Positions 18,115-27,219 of a DNA stretch of 64,000 nt are shown here, in pieces. How positions within the stretch are numbered: position 1 is the first letter of the stretch; each line of letters begins with the position of its first letter. The position numbers and the translations under genes are program-made. The DNA comes from Streptomyces sp. SDr-06 (GTDB lineage Bacteria > Actinomycetota > Actinomycetes > Streptomycetales > Streptomycetaceae). The stretch spans positions 248,001-312,000 of the forward strand of contig NZ_QOLA01000005.1 of NCBI RefSeq assembly GCF_003324565.1, written 5' to 3'. Below the pieces are notes generated by a model. The model saw only the letters and a program-made list of their open reading frames with translations. It was not told the origin of the DNA and searched no databases.

Positions 18115-18278
18115 CCCCTGCACCCCCCTCCCGCTCGACCGACCTGTCCCCGAGGAACTCCACACCTACAAGGATGCGGCATCGCGGCGGAAGCAACACC
18201 TACTGCTGCCGTTCGCGGGGCGACCGGGCCCGTCCGCCCGCAGGCGGACGGGGCTCCGACCGGCTGTCGCACCTGCCG

Positions 18279-18890
18279 TCAGCGCACCAGGCCCCAGCGG
18301 AAACCGAGCGCGACGGCGTGCGCCCGGTCCGAGGCGCCGAGCTTCTTGAACAGCCGTCGGGCATGCGTCTTGACCGTGTCCTCGGAGAGGAACAGCTCGC
18401 GGCCGATCTCGGCGTTGGAGCGGCCGTGGCTCATGCCTTCGAGCACCTGGATCTCACGCGCCGTGAGCGTCGGCGCCGCACCCATCTCGGCCGAGCGCAG
18501 CCTGCGCGGCGCGAGGCGCCAGGTCGGGTCGGCGAGCGCCTGGGTGACGGTCGCCCGCAGCTCGGCGCGCGAGGCGTCCTTGTGCAGATAGCCGCGGGCC
18601 CCGGCGGCGACCGCGAGCGCGACCCCGTCGAGATCCTCGGCGACCGTGAGCATGATGATCCGGGCGCCCGGGTCCGCGGACAGCAGTCGGCGGACGGTCT
18701 CCACACCGCCCAGACCGGGCATGCGTACGTCCATCAGAATCAGGTCCGAGCGGTCGGCACCCCAGCGGCGGAGGACTTCCTCGCCGTTGGCCGCCGTCGT
18801 CACACGCTCGACGCCGGGCACGGTCGCAACCGCGCGGCGGAGCGCCTCGCGGGCAAGCGGGGAGTCGTCGCAGACGAGGACTGATGTCAT
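18279..18890 (-). CDS. bldM: Developmental response regulator BldM
   Basis: 203-residue response regulator with receiver domain (1-120) and LuxR/NarL-type helix-turn-helix (about 140-200, TAREIQVLEGMSHGRSNAEI). Aspartate 54 stands in LILMDVRMPG. BldM is required for aerial growth and sporulation in Streptomyces. It acts as a homodimer on early genes and as a heterodimer with WhiI on later ones, and is regarded as an atypical regulator that does not depend on phosphorylation. The start ATG 18890 follows GGAGGG at 5 nt. The divergent whiD and a perfect sigma-BldN promoter upstream confirm the identity. Confidence 0.96.
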   Translation of the reverse strand: MTSVLVCDDSPLAREALRRAVATVPGVERVTTAANGEEVLRRWGADRSDLILMDVRMPGLGGVETVRRLLSADPGARIIMLTVAEDLDGVALAVAAGARGYLHKDASRAELRATVTQALADPTWRLAPRRLRSAEMGAAPTLTAREIQVLEGMSHGRSNAEIGRELFLSEDTVKTHARRLFKKLGASDRAHAVALGFRWGLVR

Positions 18891-19316
18891 GGCCGCCCTC
18901 CGCAGCTGATGCGCGTCACCTTGAGCCTCCAGGCTGGGTACATGTGTCACCTGTGCGATTGACGCTCTCGGACACCTGCCCGAGCGCTTGTTCTTTCAAT
19001 CGCCTCCGCACTCTCAACGACGGTCACTCGAAAGAGTTACGGGTCCGGCGGGCACGTTCGGCACTCTACGTGAGGAAGCGCACACGCAGGAGAGTCTCAC
19101 CGGCCACCGTCCAACTTTCCGGACTATGCCCCATTTAGCGGCTTTTCTTCCCTTTTGCTGGTGTCTGCGGCTAGATTCCCAATGAGTCATATTTACATCT
19201 ACTTACACAGGAGATGTACCTTCGTCGGTACCTACGTTTCGGATGAGCCTCCGCGCGCACCCGTCCTGTACCGGCCCGCCCATCCGCCTCAGCACGGTTT
19301 CAAGGGGACAAGAGCA
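18891..19316. other. Divergent bldM-whiD promoter region
   Basis: 426 bases with no coding potential between two divergently transcribed developmental genes. It carries the sigma-BldN promoter of bldM (19014-19041) and the ribosome sites of both genes. The half nearer whiD is AT-richer than the average here (for example TTTCTTCCCTTTTGCTGG and a stretch ATTTACATCTACTTAC), as expected for promoter DNA. I could not assign exact whiD promoter elements. Confidence 0.8.
19014..19041 (-). promoter_or_regulatory. Sigma-BldN-dependent promoter of bldM (bldMp1 type)
   Basis: On the minus strand CGTAAC (19041-19036) is followed after exactly 16 bases by CGTTGA (19019-19014). This equals the -35 and -10 elements described for the sigma-BldN target bldMp1. 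The -10 lies about 124 bases before the bldM start codon, leaving a moderately long leader. Confidence 0.9.
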
Positions 19317-19637
19317 ATGGCAGATTTCTCCCGCCTTCCCGGACCGAACGCCGATCTGTGGGACTGGCAGCTCCTCGCGGCCTGCCGTGGGGTCGACAGC
19401 TCGCTCTTCTTCCACCCGGAGGGCGAGCGCGGCGCGGCACGGAGCGCGCGCGAGAGTTCGGCGAAAGAGGTGTGCATGCGCTGCCCGGTGCGGGCGCAGT
19501 GCGCGGCCCACGCCCTGGCGGTCCGGGAGCCCTACGGCGTATGGGGCGGACTCACCGAGGACGAGCGCGAGGAGCTCATGGGCAGGGCGCGCAACCGCCT
19601 GGTGACGGCCGCCGCCCCCGCCGGGGGACCCTCCTGA
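19317..19637 (+). CDS. whiD: WhiB-like iron-sulfur transcription factor WhiD
   Basis: 106-residue Wbl protein. The four cysteines that bind a [4Fe-4S] cluster are C23, C53, C56 and C62 (AACRG, CMRCPVRAQC). The conserved GVWGG turn (74-78) and a basic C-terminal tail follow. WhiD is needed for late sporulation in Streptomyces coelicolor; Wbl proteins usually act by binding region 4 of the principal sigma factor. The start ATG 19317 has AAGGGGAC 7 nt before it. The identification as WhiD rests on sequence and on the divergent position next to bldM. Confidence 0.95.
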   Translation: MADFSRLPGPNADLWDWQLLAACRGVDSSLFFHPEGERGAARSARESSAKEVCMRCPVRAQCAAHALAVREPYGVWGGLTEDEREELMGRARNRLVTAAAPAGGPS

Positions 19638-19731
19638 TCCACCCCGGATCGGACCGGACCAGAAGAAACGTTCCTGCTCCGTTTGGCCCAGCACCACCGG
19701 CAGAGCCGGGCGTCGGCGCCGCCGTGCCCTC

Positions 19732-20625
19732 TCAGTCGCGCGCCGCGGCCCTGGCGAGCTGATCCAGGGTGGCCGCGACCGCCGGGACCTGGGCCAGGTC
19801 GGGCAGGGTGAGCGCGACGATCTCGCGCTCGACGGCGGGCTCGACCGTGACCGTGCGCGCACCCTTGGGCCGTACGGACTCGATCGCGAGCTCCGGCAGC
19901 ACCGCGACCCCGAGCCCCGCGCCCACCAGGCCGATCACCGCCGGGTAGTCATCGGTCGCGAAGTCGATGCGCGGGGTGAACCCGGCCCCCTCGCAGACCT
20001 CCACCAGCTGGCGCCGACAGCGCGGGCAGCCCGCGATCCACGGCTCGTCCGCGAGGTCCCCGATGGCAACGGTGCCCGCCTCGGCCAGCGGGTGCCCCTC
20101 GGACACCAGGCCGACCAGGCGGTCGACGAGCAGCGGGCGCACCACCAGGTCGTCCCACTCGGTGGCGTTCGAGCCGTACCGGAAGGCCAGCGCGATGTCG
20201 CAGTCGCCCTCGCGCAGCATCTCCACCGAGCGCGGCGGCTCGGCCTCGACGAGCGAGACCCGGGTGCCCGGGTGGGCGGCGCGCAGGGCGGCGAGCGCGG
20301 TTGGCACGAGCGTGGAGGAGCCGCTCGGGAAGGAGACCAGGCGCACCCGGCCGGCCCGCAGTCCCGCGATGGCGGCGACCTCCTCCTCCGCTGCGGTCAG
20401 CCCGGCGAGGATGCCGGCGGCGTGCCGTACCAGCACCTCACCGGCCTGGGTGAGGCGCATCTCGCGCCCGGTGCGGATCAGCAGCGGGGTGCCCGCGGAC
20501 GATTCGAGGGCCTTCATCTGCTGGCTGACGGCGGGCTGGGTGCAGCCCAGCTCGCGGGCCGCCGCCGAGAAGGAGCCGGTGGCGGCGACGGCGCGCAGGA
20601 CGCGGAGATGACGGGCCTCGATCAT
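19732..20625 (-). CDS. LysR-family transcriptional regulator
   Basis: 297 residues. The N-terminal winged helix-turn-helix (about 1-60: SFSAAARELGCTQPAVSQQM) is followed by a periplasmic-binding-like effector domain (about 90-290). A CPRCRR motif near residue 200 could bind metal or respond to redox, which is only a suggestion. LysR proteins often control a divergent neighbour; here that is the MOSC gene, 80 bp away, but no functional link is proven. ATG 20625 is the first in-frame start. Confidence 0.93.
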   Translation of the reverse strand: MIEARHLRVLRAVAATGSFSAAARELGCTQPAVSQQMKALESSAGTPLLIRTGREMRLTQAGEVLVRHAAGILAGLTAAEEEVAAIAGLRAGRVRLVSFPSGSSTLVPTALAALRAAHPGTRVSLVEAEPPRSVEMLREGDCDIALAFRYGSNATEWDDLVVRPLLVDRLVGLVSEGHPLAEAGTVAIGDLADEPWIAGCPRCRRQLVEVCEGAGFTPRIDFATDDYPAVIGLVGAGLGVAVLPELAIESVRPKGARTVTVEPAVEREIVALTLPDLAQVPAVAATLDQLARAAARD

Positions 20626-20705
20626 TCCTCAATCATAAGCGAGTCTTGGAGGACGCGGCTAAAACTCAGTCGCTTCTTTGAGCCCGCCTCGGATAACTTG
20701 CGCCC

Positions 20706-21374
20706 ATGGAGCTTCTGTCTGTGAACCTGGGCCGCGCGAAGGCCGCCGACTACACCGACGCCGAGGGCGGCGTCACCGGCATCGACAAGCGGCCCGTGAC
20801 CGGCGCGGTCCGCGTCTTCGCCCCGGGCCCCAAGGGCGTGGGCGCCAGCGGTGTGGAGGGCGACGAGGTGTGCGACCTGCGCCATCACGGCGGCGACCAC
20901 CAGGCGGTCTACGCCTACGCCCGCGAGGACCTGGACGTCTGGGCGCGGGAGCTCGGCCGCGCGCTGCCCAACGGCGCGTTCGGCGAGAACCTCACGACGT
21001 ACGGCGTCGACGTGAACGGTGCCCGGATCGGCGAGCGCTGGCGGATAGGCCGGGACGTGGTGCTCGAAGTAGCCTCCGGACGCATCCCGTGCCGCACGTT
21101 CGGCGGCTGGCTCGACCAGAAGGGGTGGGTCCGGCGCTTCACCCAGGCGGCCGTCCCGGGAGCGTACCTGCGCGTGATCGAACCGGGCGAGATCCGTGCG
21201 GGCGACGCCGTCGAGGTGATCGCGCGGCCGGATCACGAAGTGTCGGTGGCCTTCTGGTTCCGGGCGTTCACCACCGAGCGGACGCTGCTGCCGCGCACCC
21301 TGGCAGCGGGGGACGCCCTGGAGCCGGAGGCGCGGGAAGCCGTACGGACGTACCTGGCCCGGCAGGGCGCCTAG
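20706..21374 (+). CDS. MOSC domain protein (YiiM-like)
   Basis: 222 residues. MOSC domains handle sulfur or molybdenum-cofactor chemistry; YiiM of Escherichia coli is linked to detoxification of N-hydroxylated compounds together with molybdenum cofactor. Family features are the HHGGDHQAVY segment (about 60-70), GENLTTYGVD (about 97) and the conserved cysteine in RIPCRTF (near 129). The C-terminal helical part is present. The gene is divergent to the LysR regulator. The start codon is only 10-16 bases after a GATAAC -10-like element, so a short leader is possible. Confidence 0.88.
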   Translation: MELLSVNLGRAKAADYTDAEGGVTGIDKRPVTGAVRVFAPGPKGVGASGVEGDEVCDLRHHGGDHQAVYAYAREDLDVWARELGRALPNGAFGENLTTYGVDVNGARIGERWRIGRDVVLEVASGRIPCRTFGGWLDQKGWVRRFTQAAVPGAYLRVIEPGEIRAGDAVEVIARPDHEVSVAFWFRAFTTERTLLPRTLAAGDALEPEAREAVRTYLARQGA

Positions 21375-21543
21375 GTGCCGGTTCCGGGCCGCTTCTCCCG
21401 AGGATCTGCACAAGACCGCGACGAGACCCCGACAAGTCCCCGAAGGACTGTCGTTCTTGCGGCAGTTCGTGGTGGTCGGGGCCGGTCGTCCGGCCGGGCG
21501 GGGGCGGTCACCGGGCGCCCACCGGGGGCATTAACGTGCGCCT

Positions 21544-22317
21544 ATGACGACTGCACTGATTACGGGAGCGACGGCGGGCATCGGCGCCGCGTTCGCGCGG
21601 CGCCTCGCTGCCGATGGGCACGATCTGGTGCTGGTGGCCCGGGACACCAAGCGGCTGAGCGAGCAGGCCACCGAGCTGCACGACCGGCACGGCATCGAGG
21701 CCGAGGTGCTGAGCGCCGACCTGTCCACGGAGGACGGGATCGCCGCGGTCGAGGCGCGGCTCTCGCAGCCGAGGCGGCCGGTCGACCTCCTGGTCAACAA
21801 CGCGGGGTTCGGCAACAAGGGCCGCTACCTCGAAGTGTCGATGGCGGACGAGCTGACCATGATCAAGGTGCATGTCGAGGCGGTGCTGCGCCTCACCTCG
21901 GCGGCGACCACGTCGATGCGCGAGCGCGGGCGCGGCGGGGTCGTCAACGTGGCCTCGGTCGCCGCGTTCGTACCGCGCGGCACCTATGGCGCGTCCAAGG
22001 CGTGGGTCGTGCAGTTCACCCAGGGCGCGGCCCGTGACCTCGCGGGGTCCGGGGTGCGCCTGATGGCGCTGTGCCCCGGGTTCGTGCGGACCGAGTTCCA
22101 CCAGCGGGCCGGCATGGGCACCGACAACATCCCGGGCTGGCTGTGGCTGGACGCCGACAAGCTGGTGGCGGCCGCGCTGACCGACCTCGCGCGCGGCAAG
22201 TCGCTCTCCATCCCCGACCCGCGCTACAAGGCGCTGATGGGCGCGGTGAAGCTGGCGCCGCGCGGTCTGCTCGGCGGGATCACCTCCAAGACGGGCCGCA
22301 AGTACGGCCCGAAGTGA
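21544..22317 (+). CDS. Short-chain dehydrogenase/reductase
   Basis: 257-residue NAD(P)-binding oxidoreductase of the classical SDR type. Visible are the cofactor motif TGATAGIGAAF (about 7-17), NNAG (LVNNAGFGNKG, near 85), the serine in NVASVAAF and the YGASK pair (Tyr 148, Lys 152). The substrate cannot be told from sequence. The gene stands alone, 169 bp after the MOSC gene and convergent with the DUF2264 gene, separated by 82 bp. Confidence 0.92.
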   Translation: MTTALITGATAGIGAAFARRLAADGHDLVLVARDTKRLSEQATELHDRHGIEAEVLSADLSTEDGIAAVEARLSQPRRPVDLLVNNAGFGNKGRYLEVSMADELTMIKVHVEAVLRLTSAATTSMRERGRGGVVNVASVAAFVPRGTYGASKAWVVQFTQGAARDLAGSGVRLMALCPGFVRTEFHQRAGMGTDNIPGWLWLDADKLVAAALTDLARGKSLSIPDPRYKALMGAVKLAPRGLLGGITSKTGRKYGPK

Positions 22318-22399
22318 GCCACTTGGGCCCGCGAAGCCCGGCATAGGAGCCGAGGTCGGGCGGCTGCGGTGGCGGCAGCTGCGGTGGCCCGGCGTGGTC

Positions 22400-24274
22400 T
22401 CAGCTGTCCGTGTCCTCCGTGTCCTCCGTACGGACGGCCGGGGAGGTGGAGTCGAGCACGAGCCGGCGGGCGGTTCCGTCCTGCCAGGTCACCCGGACGG
22501 TGTGGCCGGTGACCTCGACGTCGGCGAGGGTGTGGACCGGGTCCGGGTCCGGCAGCGCGGTGAGGGAGGCGAGTGCGACGAAGAGCGAAGGCCCGGTGCC
22601 GGTCGCTCCGTGCAGCGCCTGGATGGCCGGGGCCGCGCCGAACAGGGTCGATCCGCCGGGCAGTTGGCGGGCCCGCGCCGGATAGCCGTGCACCGGGTGC
22701 AGCTGGGCGGTGCGTCCGGGAGTGGCGGCCCAGCCGGTCTGGCGCACCAGGGTGCCGGGGGCGGCGCCGATGACGAGGTGCGCGCGGAGTTCGGCGCGGC
22801 CGTGCACCAGGGTGACCGAGACGATCCGCACGCCGGGCGGGCCCGGCCGGGGCTCGGACAGCGAGGCCGCCCAGCCGGGGCCGCAGCCGAGCGGGACGGC
22901 GGGCCCGCGGGTGGTGGACCCACCGTCGAGGAGCAGCCCGAAGTGGTTGTCCGGCACCCCGTCGAAGGTGGGTCCGGTGCCGGTCGAGTAGGCGAAGCGG
23001 GAGTAGCAGGGGTCCTCGTCCGCGCCGCCGTCGATGTGGTGGTTGCTGCCGTGGTTGTGGAGGCGGACCAGGCCGTCCGCGGCCGTCGACTGGACCAGCA
23101 GGTTGGGCGGCCCGAGGGCCACGGCGGCGTCCTCGGTCTCGGCGGGCAGCGGCTCCTCGACGTCCGTCCATACGGGATGCCCGGGCGGCAGGAGCAGGCC
23201 GAGGTAACCCTTGGCCGCCCAGTACGGAGAGGCGGGGCCCGAGTAGTGCTGGACCACCGGCGGGTACGGGCCGTGCCAGCCCAGGGTGAGCAGTCCGGCG
23301 GCGTCGGTCGCGCCCCGGCCCTCGGGGCGGTCCAGGAAGTACTTCAGGGTGCCCGAGGCGAGGCGGCGGGTGGCTCCCGGGCTGAGCGGGGTGTGTCCGG
23401 TGAGCGCGCCGAGCCAGGGCGCGGCCGCGGCGGCGAAGCGGTAGGTCAGCGAGCGGCCGTACGGCATCGGGGCGCCGTCGGCCCCGAACAGGCGGGCGTG
23501 GGCGTTGAGTTGGGCGTGCAGCCGGGGGCCGTAGCGGTCCAGGAGTTCCTGGTCGCCGCCGAGGTGGGCGTGCAGCACGGGATAGAAGTGGAGGGCCCAG
23601 GCGTTGTAGTGGTCGAAGGCGCGATGGGGACCGTCGCTGTACCAGCCGTCGCCGAGGTACCACTGGTCGACGCGTTCCAGGGCGCGCTCGATGGTGGCGG
23701 CGGCGCGGCCGGTCTCGATGCCCGCGTCCAGGAGGAACCCGGCGACGGTGAGGCCGAACAGCCACCAGTTGTTGTCGACCGGCGACGGACCGAGGGCGGG
23801 CAGCAGCCAGTCGACGGTCCGTCGGCGGGTGCGGTCGTCGAGCTTGTCCCACAGCCAGGGGCGGGTGAGGCGCAGGCCGAGGGCGACGGAGGCCGCCTCG
23901 ACGATCGCCTGCCGCACGTGGGTGGTCAGCGGCCAGGCGTCGGGGGACGCAGGGCTCAACTCGGCCGTGGCAACAGGCCGTCGGGTGCCTGACGCCAGAC
24001 CCTCGGCGTACCGGTCGAGGTGGCCGTGCGGGTCCTCGCCCCCGGCTCCGGCCACGCGCAGGGCCGCGAGCAGCCAGGTGCGGGCATAGCCTTCCAGCCC
24101 GTCCGAGCGCGGCCCCGACCAACTGGGCCGGGCGCCGGGGAGGTTGATCAGGCCCAGGCCGGGCGAGGCGTGGGGCCGCACGGCCAGCAGGAAGTCGTCC
24201 GCCGACCGCTCCCAGTGCTCGCGGGTCCAGCCGGTGTACGGGCTGAGCTCCCGGTTCTCGGACGCGATGGGCAT
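22400..24274 (-). CDS. DUF2264 family glycoside-hydrolase-like enzyme
   Basis: 624 residues, no signal peptide, so probably cytoplasmic. It matches the DUF2264 family, an (alpha/alpha)6-barrel-like group related to glycoside hydrolase family GH154, some members of which act on uronic-acid-containing sugars. The N-terminal half is rich in aromatic helices (WLWDKLDDRTRRR, NNWWLFGLTVAGFLLDAG, FDHYNAWALHFYPVLHAH). The C-terminal half is predicted beta-rich. The start ATG 24274 follows GGGGAGC. It is divergent from a sugar-type regulator and ABC transporter genes, so it probably cleaves the oligosaccharide they import. The exact substrate is unknown. Confidence 0.85.
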   Translation of the reverse strand: MPIASENRELSPYTGWTREHWERSADDFLLAVRPHASPGLGLINLPGARPSWSGPRSDGLEGYARTWLLAALRVAGAGGEDPHGHLDRYAEGLASGTRRPVATAELSPASPDAWPLTTHVRQAIVEAASVALGLRLTRPWLWDKLDDRTRRRTVDWLLPALGPSPVDNNWWLFGLTVAGFLLDAGIETGRAAATIERALERVDQWYLGDGWYSDGPHRAFDHYNAWALHFYPVLHAHLGGDQELLDRYGPRLHAQLNAHARLFGADGAPMPYGRSLTYRFAAAAAPWLGALTGHTPLSPGATRRLASGTLKYFLDRPEGRGATDAAGLLTLGWHGPYPPVVQHYSGPASPYWAAKGYLGLLLPPGHPVWTDVEEPLPAETEDAAVALGPPNLLVQSTAADGLVRLHNHGSNHHIDGGADEDPCYSRFAYSTGTGPTFDGVPDNHFGLLLDGGSTTRGPAVPLGCGPGWAASLSEPRPGPPGVRIVSVTLVHGRAELRAHLVIGAAPGTLVRQTGWAATPGRTAQLHPVHGYPARARQLPGGSTLFGAAPAIQALHGATGTGPSLFVALASLTALPDPDPVHTLADVEVTGHTVRVTWQDGTARRLVLDSTSPAVRTEDTEDTDS

Positions 24275-24586
24275 GATGCTCCCCTGAGGACGGCGACGGA
24301 GGACGGCGGGCGGCGACGGCGGGACCCGCCGGGTCCTCCGGGGCCCGCCGGGTCCTGAGCAGGGTCGGCCGGAACCCGACCGGGACCGGAACGGGGTCCC
24401 GTGGTCCCGCCGGAGCCCCGGCGTCCGGACCGGGCCCCGCTCGGTCCGGGGGATCCCTGGGAACTTAGAACTCTGTTTGATCGAACGTCAATGGATCGGA
24501 CCGAATGATCGAAACCCCCATCGTTCGATCACGGTGCATTAGGGTCATGGCCCACCGGGCCACCACATCGCGAAGGGGCTGCCGCC
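24275..24586. other. Divergent regulatory region of the sugar cassette
   Basis: 312 bases without a gene. The left part has GC-rich inverted repeats of ACCCGCCGGGT type (around 24320-24350). The right part carries three copies of the operator-like octamer described in the next entry, just upstream of the regulator gene. Promoters for the DUF2264 gene and the regulator should both lie here. Confidence 0.75.
24478..24531. promoter_or_regulatory. Operator-like repeats TGATCGAA upstream of the regulator
   Basis: The octamer TGATCGAA occurs at 24478-24485 and 24506-24513, and inverted (TTCGATCA) at 24524-24531. The last two form a spaced dyad. The same octamer reappears before the binding-protein gene at 25793. 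The arrangement suggests autoregulation by the DeoR/LacI-type regulator encoded immediately downstream. Confidence 0.65.
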
Positions 24587-25726
24587 GTGCGGGAAAGTGC
24601 TGCTGAACGTCATGACCGACTGCTGGAGCTGGTGCGCGGGCGCGGCTCGGCCCGGGTCTCGGAGCTCGCCGCCCAGTTGGGCGTCTCGCCGGTGACCGTG
24701 CGCCGGGACGTCGAGTTCCTGGCCAACGAGGGGCGCCTCGACCGGGTGCACGGTTCGGTGTCCTGGCCGGGTACCGGGGAGGGCGCCGCACAGCCCGGCC
24801 CGTCCCGGGGCGCCGACGCCCGCGAGCTCGTCATCGGCATGCTGGCGCCGAACGCCACGTACTACTTCGCCGAGGTCATCCGGGGTGCGCACGAGGCGGC
24901 CGCCGCCGCGGGGGCGCGCCTGATCCTGCGGATCTCGGACTACCGGCCGCAGGAGGACGCGGGCCGGGCGGCCGGGCTGCTCGCGGCCGGGGCCGAGGGA
25001 CTGCTGATCGCGCCGGGCTGGAAGGAGCCCGACGACCCGGTCGAGCACGGCGCCTGGATCGCCGGGCTCCCGGTGCCGACGGTCCTCCTGGAGCGGCGCG
25101 GGGTGCCCGGCCGGGAGCTGGACGACCTGGACCGGGTCTGCTCCGACCACAGCCACGGCGTGCTCCTCGCGGTGCGCCATCTGCTCGGGCTCGGGCATGC
25201 GACGCCGCTGCTCGTGGCCCGCGCCGACAGCCCGACGGCGATCGCCGTGCGCGCCGGATACCGGTACGCGCTCGACGCGCTCGGCCTGGAGCCGCCGCTC
25301 CCCGCGATCGGTTCGGTCTCGGCCGAGGCGGACCCGGCCGGGTTCGAGCGGGCCGTGCGGGCGCTGCGCGCCGCGGTGCTGGCCGGGCAGGTCTCGGCCG
25401 CGCTCGTGCACAACGACGTGGACGCGATCCGGATCGTGCAGCGCCTGGCCGAGCTGGGCGTGCGGGTGCCGCAGGACCTCGCGCTGGTGGCGTACGACGA
25501 CGAGGTGGCGGCGCTCGCGGACATCCCGCTCACCGCGGTCGCCCCGCCCAAGCACGAGGTCGGGCGGTACGCCGCCGAGCTGTTGATCGAGCGGCTGCGC
25601 GCCGGGGGCGCGGGCGGCGATGCGGCGCCGCGGCGCCATGTCGACCTGCTGCCGCGGCTGCGCGTACGGGCCTCGTGCGGGGCGCCGTCCGACACCGAGC
25701 GGGGTTCGGTGGGCGCACGGGCCTGA
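24587..25726 (+). CDS. DeoR-type HTH fused to LacI-type sugar sensor (transcriptional regulator)
   Basis: 379 residues. The first ~60 residues form a DeoR-like helix-turn-helix (RHDRLLELVRGRGSARVSEL; then VSPVTVRRDVEFLANEGRL). From about residue 80 a LacI/periplasmic-binding-like sensor domain begins (VIGMLAPNATYYFAEVIRGA) and ends with DLALVAYDDEVAALADIPLT. This mixture is common in actinobacterial sugar regulators. The start is GTG 24587 with AAGGGG 8 nt before it. The gene lies between the divergent DUF2264 gene and the co-directional transporter genes, so it should control both. Most such proteins are repressors released by the imported sugar. Confidence 0.93.
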   Translation: MRESAAERHDRLLELVRGRGSARVSELAAQLGVSPVTVRRDVEFLANEGRLDRVHGSVSWPGTGEGAAQPGPSRGADARELVIGMLAPNATYYFAEVIRGAHEAAAAAGARLILRISDYRPQEDAGRAAGLLAAGAEGLLIAPGWKEPDDPVEHGAWIAGLPVPTVLLERRGVPGRELDDLDRVCSDHSHGVLLAVRHLLGLGHATPLLVARADSPTAIAVRAGYRYALDALGLEPPLPAIGSVSAEADPAGFERAVRALRAAVLAGQVSAALVHNDVDAIRIVQRLAELGVRVPQDLALVAYDDEVAALADIPLTAVAPPKHEVGRYAAELLIERLRAGGAGGDAAPRRHVDLLPRLRVRASCGAPSDTERGSVGARA

Positions 25727-25792
25727 GCTGCGCCGGGCTCCCGGAGCACGCCGCTGCCACTGCGCGACCGTTCACGCTTTCCCTGATCTTTT

Positions 25793-25806
25793 TTCGATCA
25801 ATCGAA
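25793..25806. promoter_or_regulatory. Palindromic operator-like site before the transporter genes
   Basis: TTCGATCAATCGAA, a dyad of six bases on either side of CA, about 80 bases before the binding-protein start. It contains the octamer TTCGATCA seen three times (either orientation) before the regulator gene. It is likely the binding site of the same regulator. Confidence 0.65.
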
Positions 25807-25885
25807 CTTTCGCTCTTGACTTCGGTCGGCGCTGGGCCAAGGATCGCGGCCATCGCCTCGTCCCCTCACGTTCAGGAGCCGTTCC

Positions 25886-27214
25886 GTGAGCCGCAGTTGG
25901 ACCAGATCGACCTCCGCCCTCGTCGGCACCGCCACCGCTCTCGCCCTGCTCACGGCCTGCGGTGGCGGGGGCGGCACGTCGGGCGACGCGGGCAAGGGCA
26001 CCGCCGACAAGCCCGTCACCCTGACGTTCTGGGCCTGGCAGAAGGGCTCCAAGGAGGTGGTGGACGCCTTCAACGCCTCCCACAAGAACATCCAGGTGAA
26101 GTTCGAGCAGATACCCTCCGGCAACGCCGGCGGCTACGCCAAGATCTCCAACGCGGTGAAGGCCGGCAACGCCCCGGACCTCGTCACCGTCGAATACCCG
26201 ATGCTCCCGGAGTTCGTCAGCCAGGGCTCGTTCCAGGACATCGGCAAGTACGTCACCGACGACGTGAAGAAGCGGTTCCTGCCGCAGTCGATCCAGCAGA
26301 CCACGCTCGGCGGCAAGAACTGGGCGATCCCCTTCGACGCCGCGCCCCAGGCGTACTTCTACCGCAAGGACTTCTTCGAGAAGAACAAGATCGAAGTCCC
26401 CAGGACCTGGGACGAGTTCAAGGCGGCCGCCCAGAAGGCCAAGGCCGCCGATCCCAAGGCCCGCATTGGCACCTTCTTCCCCGACGACCCCACCACCTTC
26501 GAGGCGATGGCCTGGCAGGCCGGCGCCCAGTGGTTCAAGGCCGACGGCGACACCTGGAAGCTCAACACCGCCGACGCCGCCACCAACAAGGTCGCCGACT
26601 ACTGGCAGGGCCTGATCGACGACAAGCTCGTCCAGAACGCGGTCTCCTTCAGCCCCGAGTGGACGGCCTCCCTCAAGGACGGCTCCACCGTCGGCTACCT
26701 CGGCGCCTCGTGGGCGGCGGGCGTCCTCAAGGGCACCGTGCCCGACCAGAGCGGCAAGTGGGCGGTCGCCCCCGTGCCCAGCTGGGACGGCAAGCCGGCC
26801 AGCGGCATGCTCGGCGGCTCCACCTGGGCCGTGACCAAGGGCAGTTCGAAGGCCGAGGCGGCCGTCGAGTTCGCCCTGTGGATGTCGACCACCGAGGCGG
26901 GCGTGGACGCACGCATCAAGTCCGGTACGTCGAGCGCCTTCCCCGCCGACATCGCGCTGCGCCCGGCCGCCAAGAAGGCCTTCGACGCGAGCTTCTACAC
27001 CGGCCAGGACATCTACCGGCTCTTCGACGCCGCGGGCGCCTCGATCAACGCCAACTGGGGCTGGGGCCCGAGCATGGGCACCACCAACACCACGCTGAAG
27101 GACCAGCTCGGCAAGGTCGCCGGTGGCTCCGTGAAGATCACGGACGCCATCCGGGCCGCCCATGACGCCACCGTGACCGAGCTGAAGAAGCGCGGCCTGA
27201 AGGTCGAGGGCTGA
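25886..27214 (+). CDS. Sugar ABC transporter, substrate-binding lipoprotein
   Basis: 442-residue extracellular solute-binding protein of family 1. A lipoprotein signal ends at cysteine 25 (LLTAC), so the mature protein is lipid-anchored outside the membrane. The fold starts with VTLTFWAWQKGSKEVVDAF and contains the usual KAGNAPDLVTVEYPML and WAVAPVPSWDG segments. Family members bind oligosaccharides and deliver them to MalF/MalG-type permeases. The start is GTG 25886 with AGGAG 7 nt before it. It opens an operon of four genes. Confidence 0.95.
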   Translation: MSRSWTRSTSALVGTATALALLTACGGGGGTSGDAGKGTADKPVTLTFWAWQKGSKEVVDAFNASHKNIQVKFEQIPSGNAGGYAKISNAVKAGNAPDLVTVEYPMLPEFVSQGSFQDIGKYVTDDVKKRFLPQSIQQTTLGGKNWAIPFDAAPQAYFYRKDFFEKNKIEVPRTWDEFKAAAQKAKAADPKARIGTFFPDDPTTFEAMAWQAGAQWFKADGDTWKLNTADAATNKVADYWQGLIDDKLVQNAVSFSPEWTASLKDGSTVGYLGASWAAGVLKGTVPDQSGKWAVAPVPSWDGKPASGMLGGSTWAVTKGSSKAEAAVEFALWMSTTEAGVDARIKSGTSSAFPADIALRPAAKKAFDASFYTGQDIYRLFDAAGASINANWGWGPSMGTTNTTLKDQLGKVAGGSVKITDAIRAAHDATVTELKKRGLKVEG

Positions 27215-27219
27215 CCACC

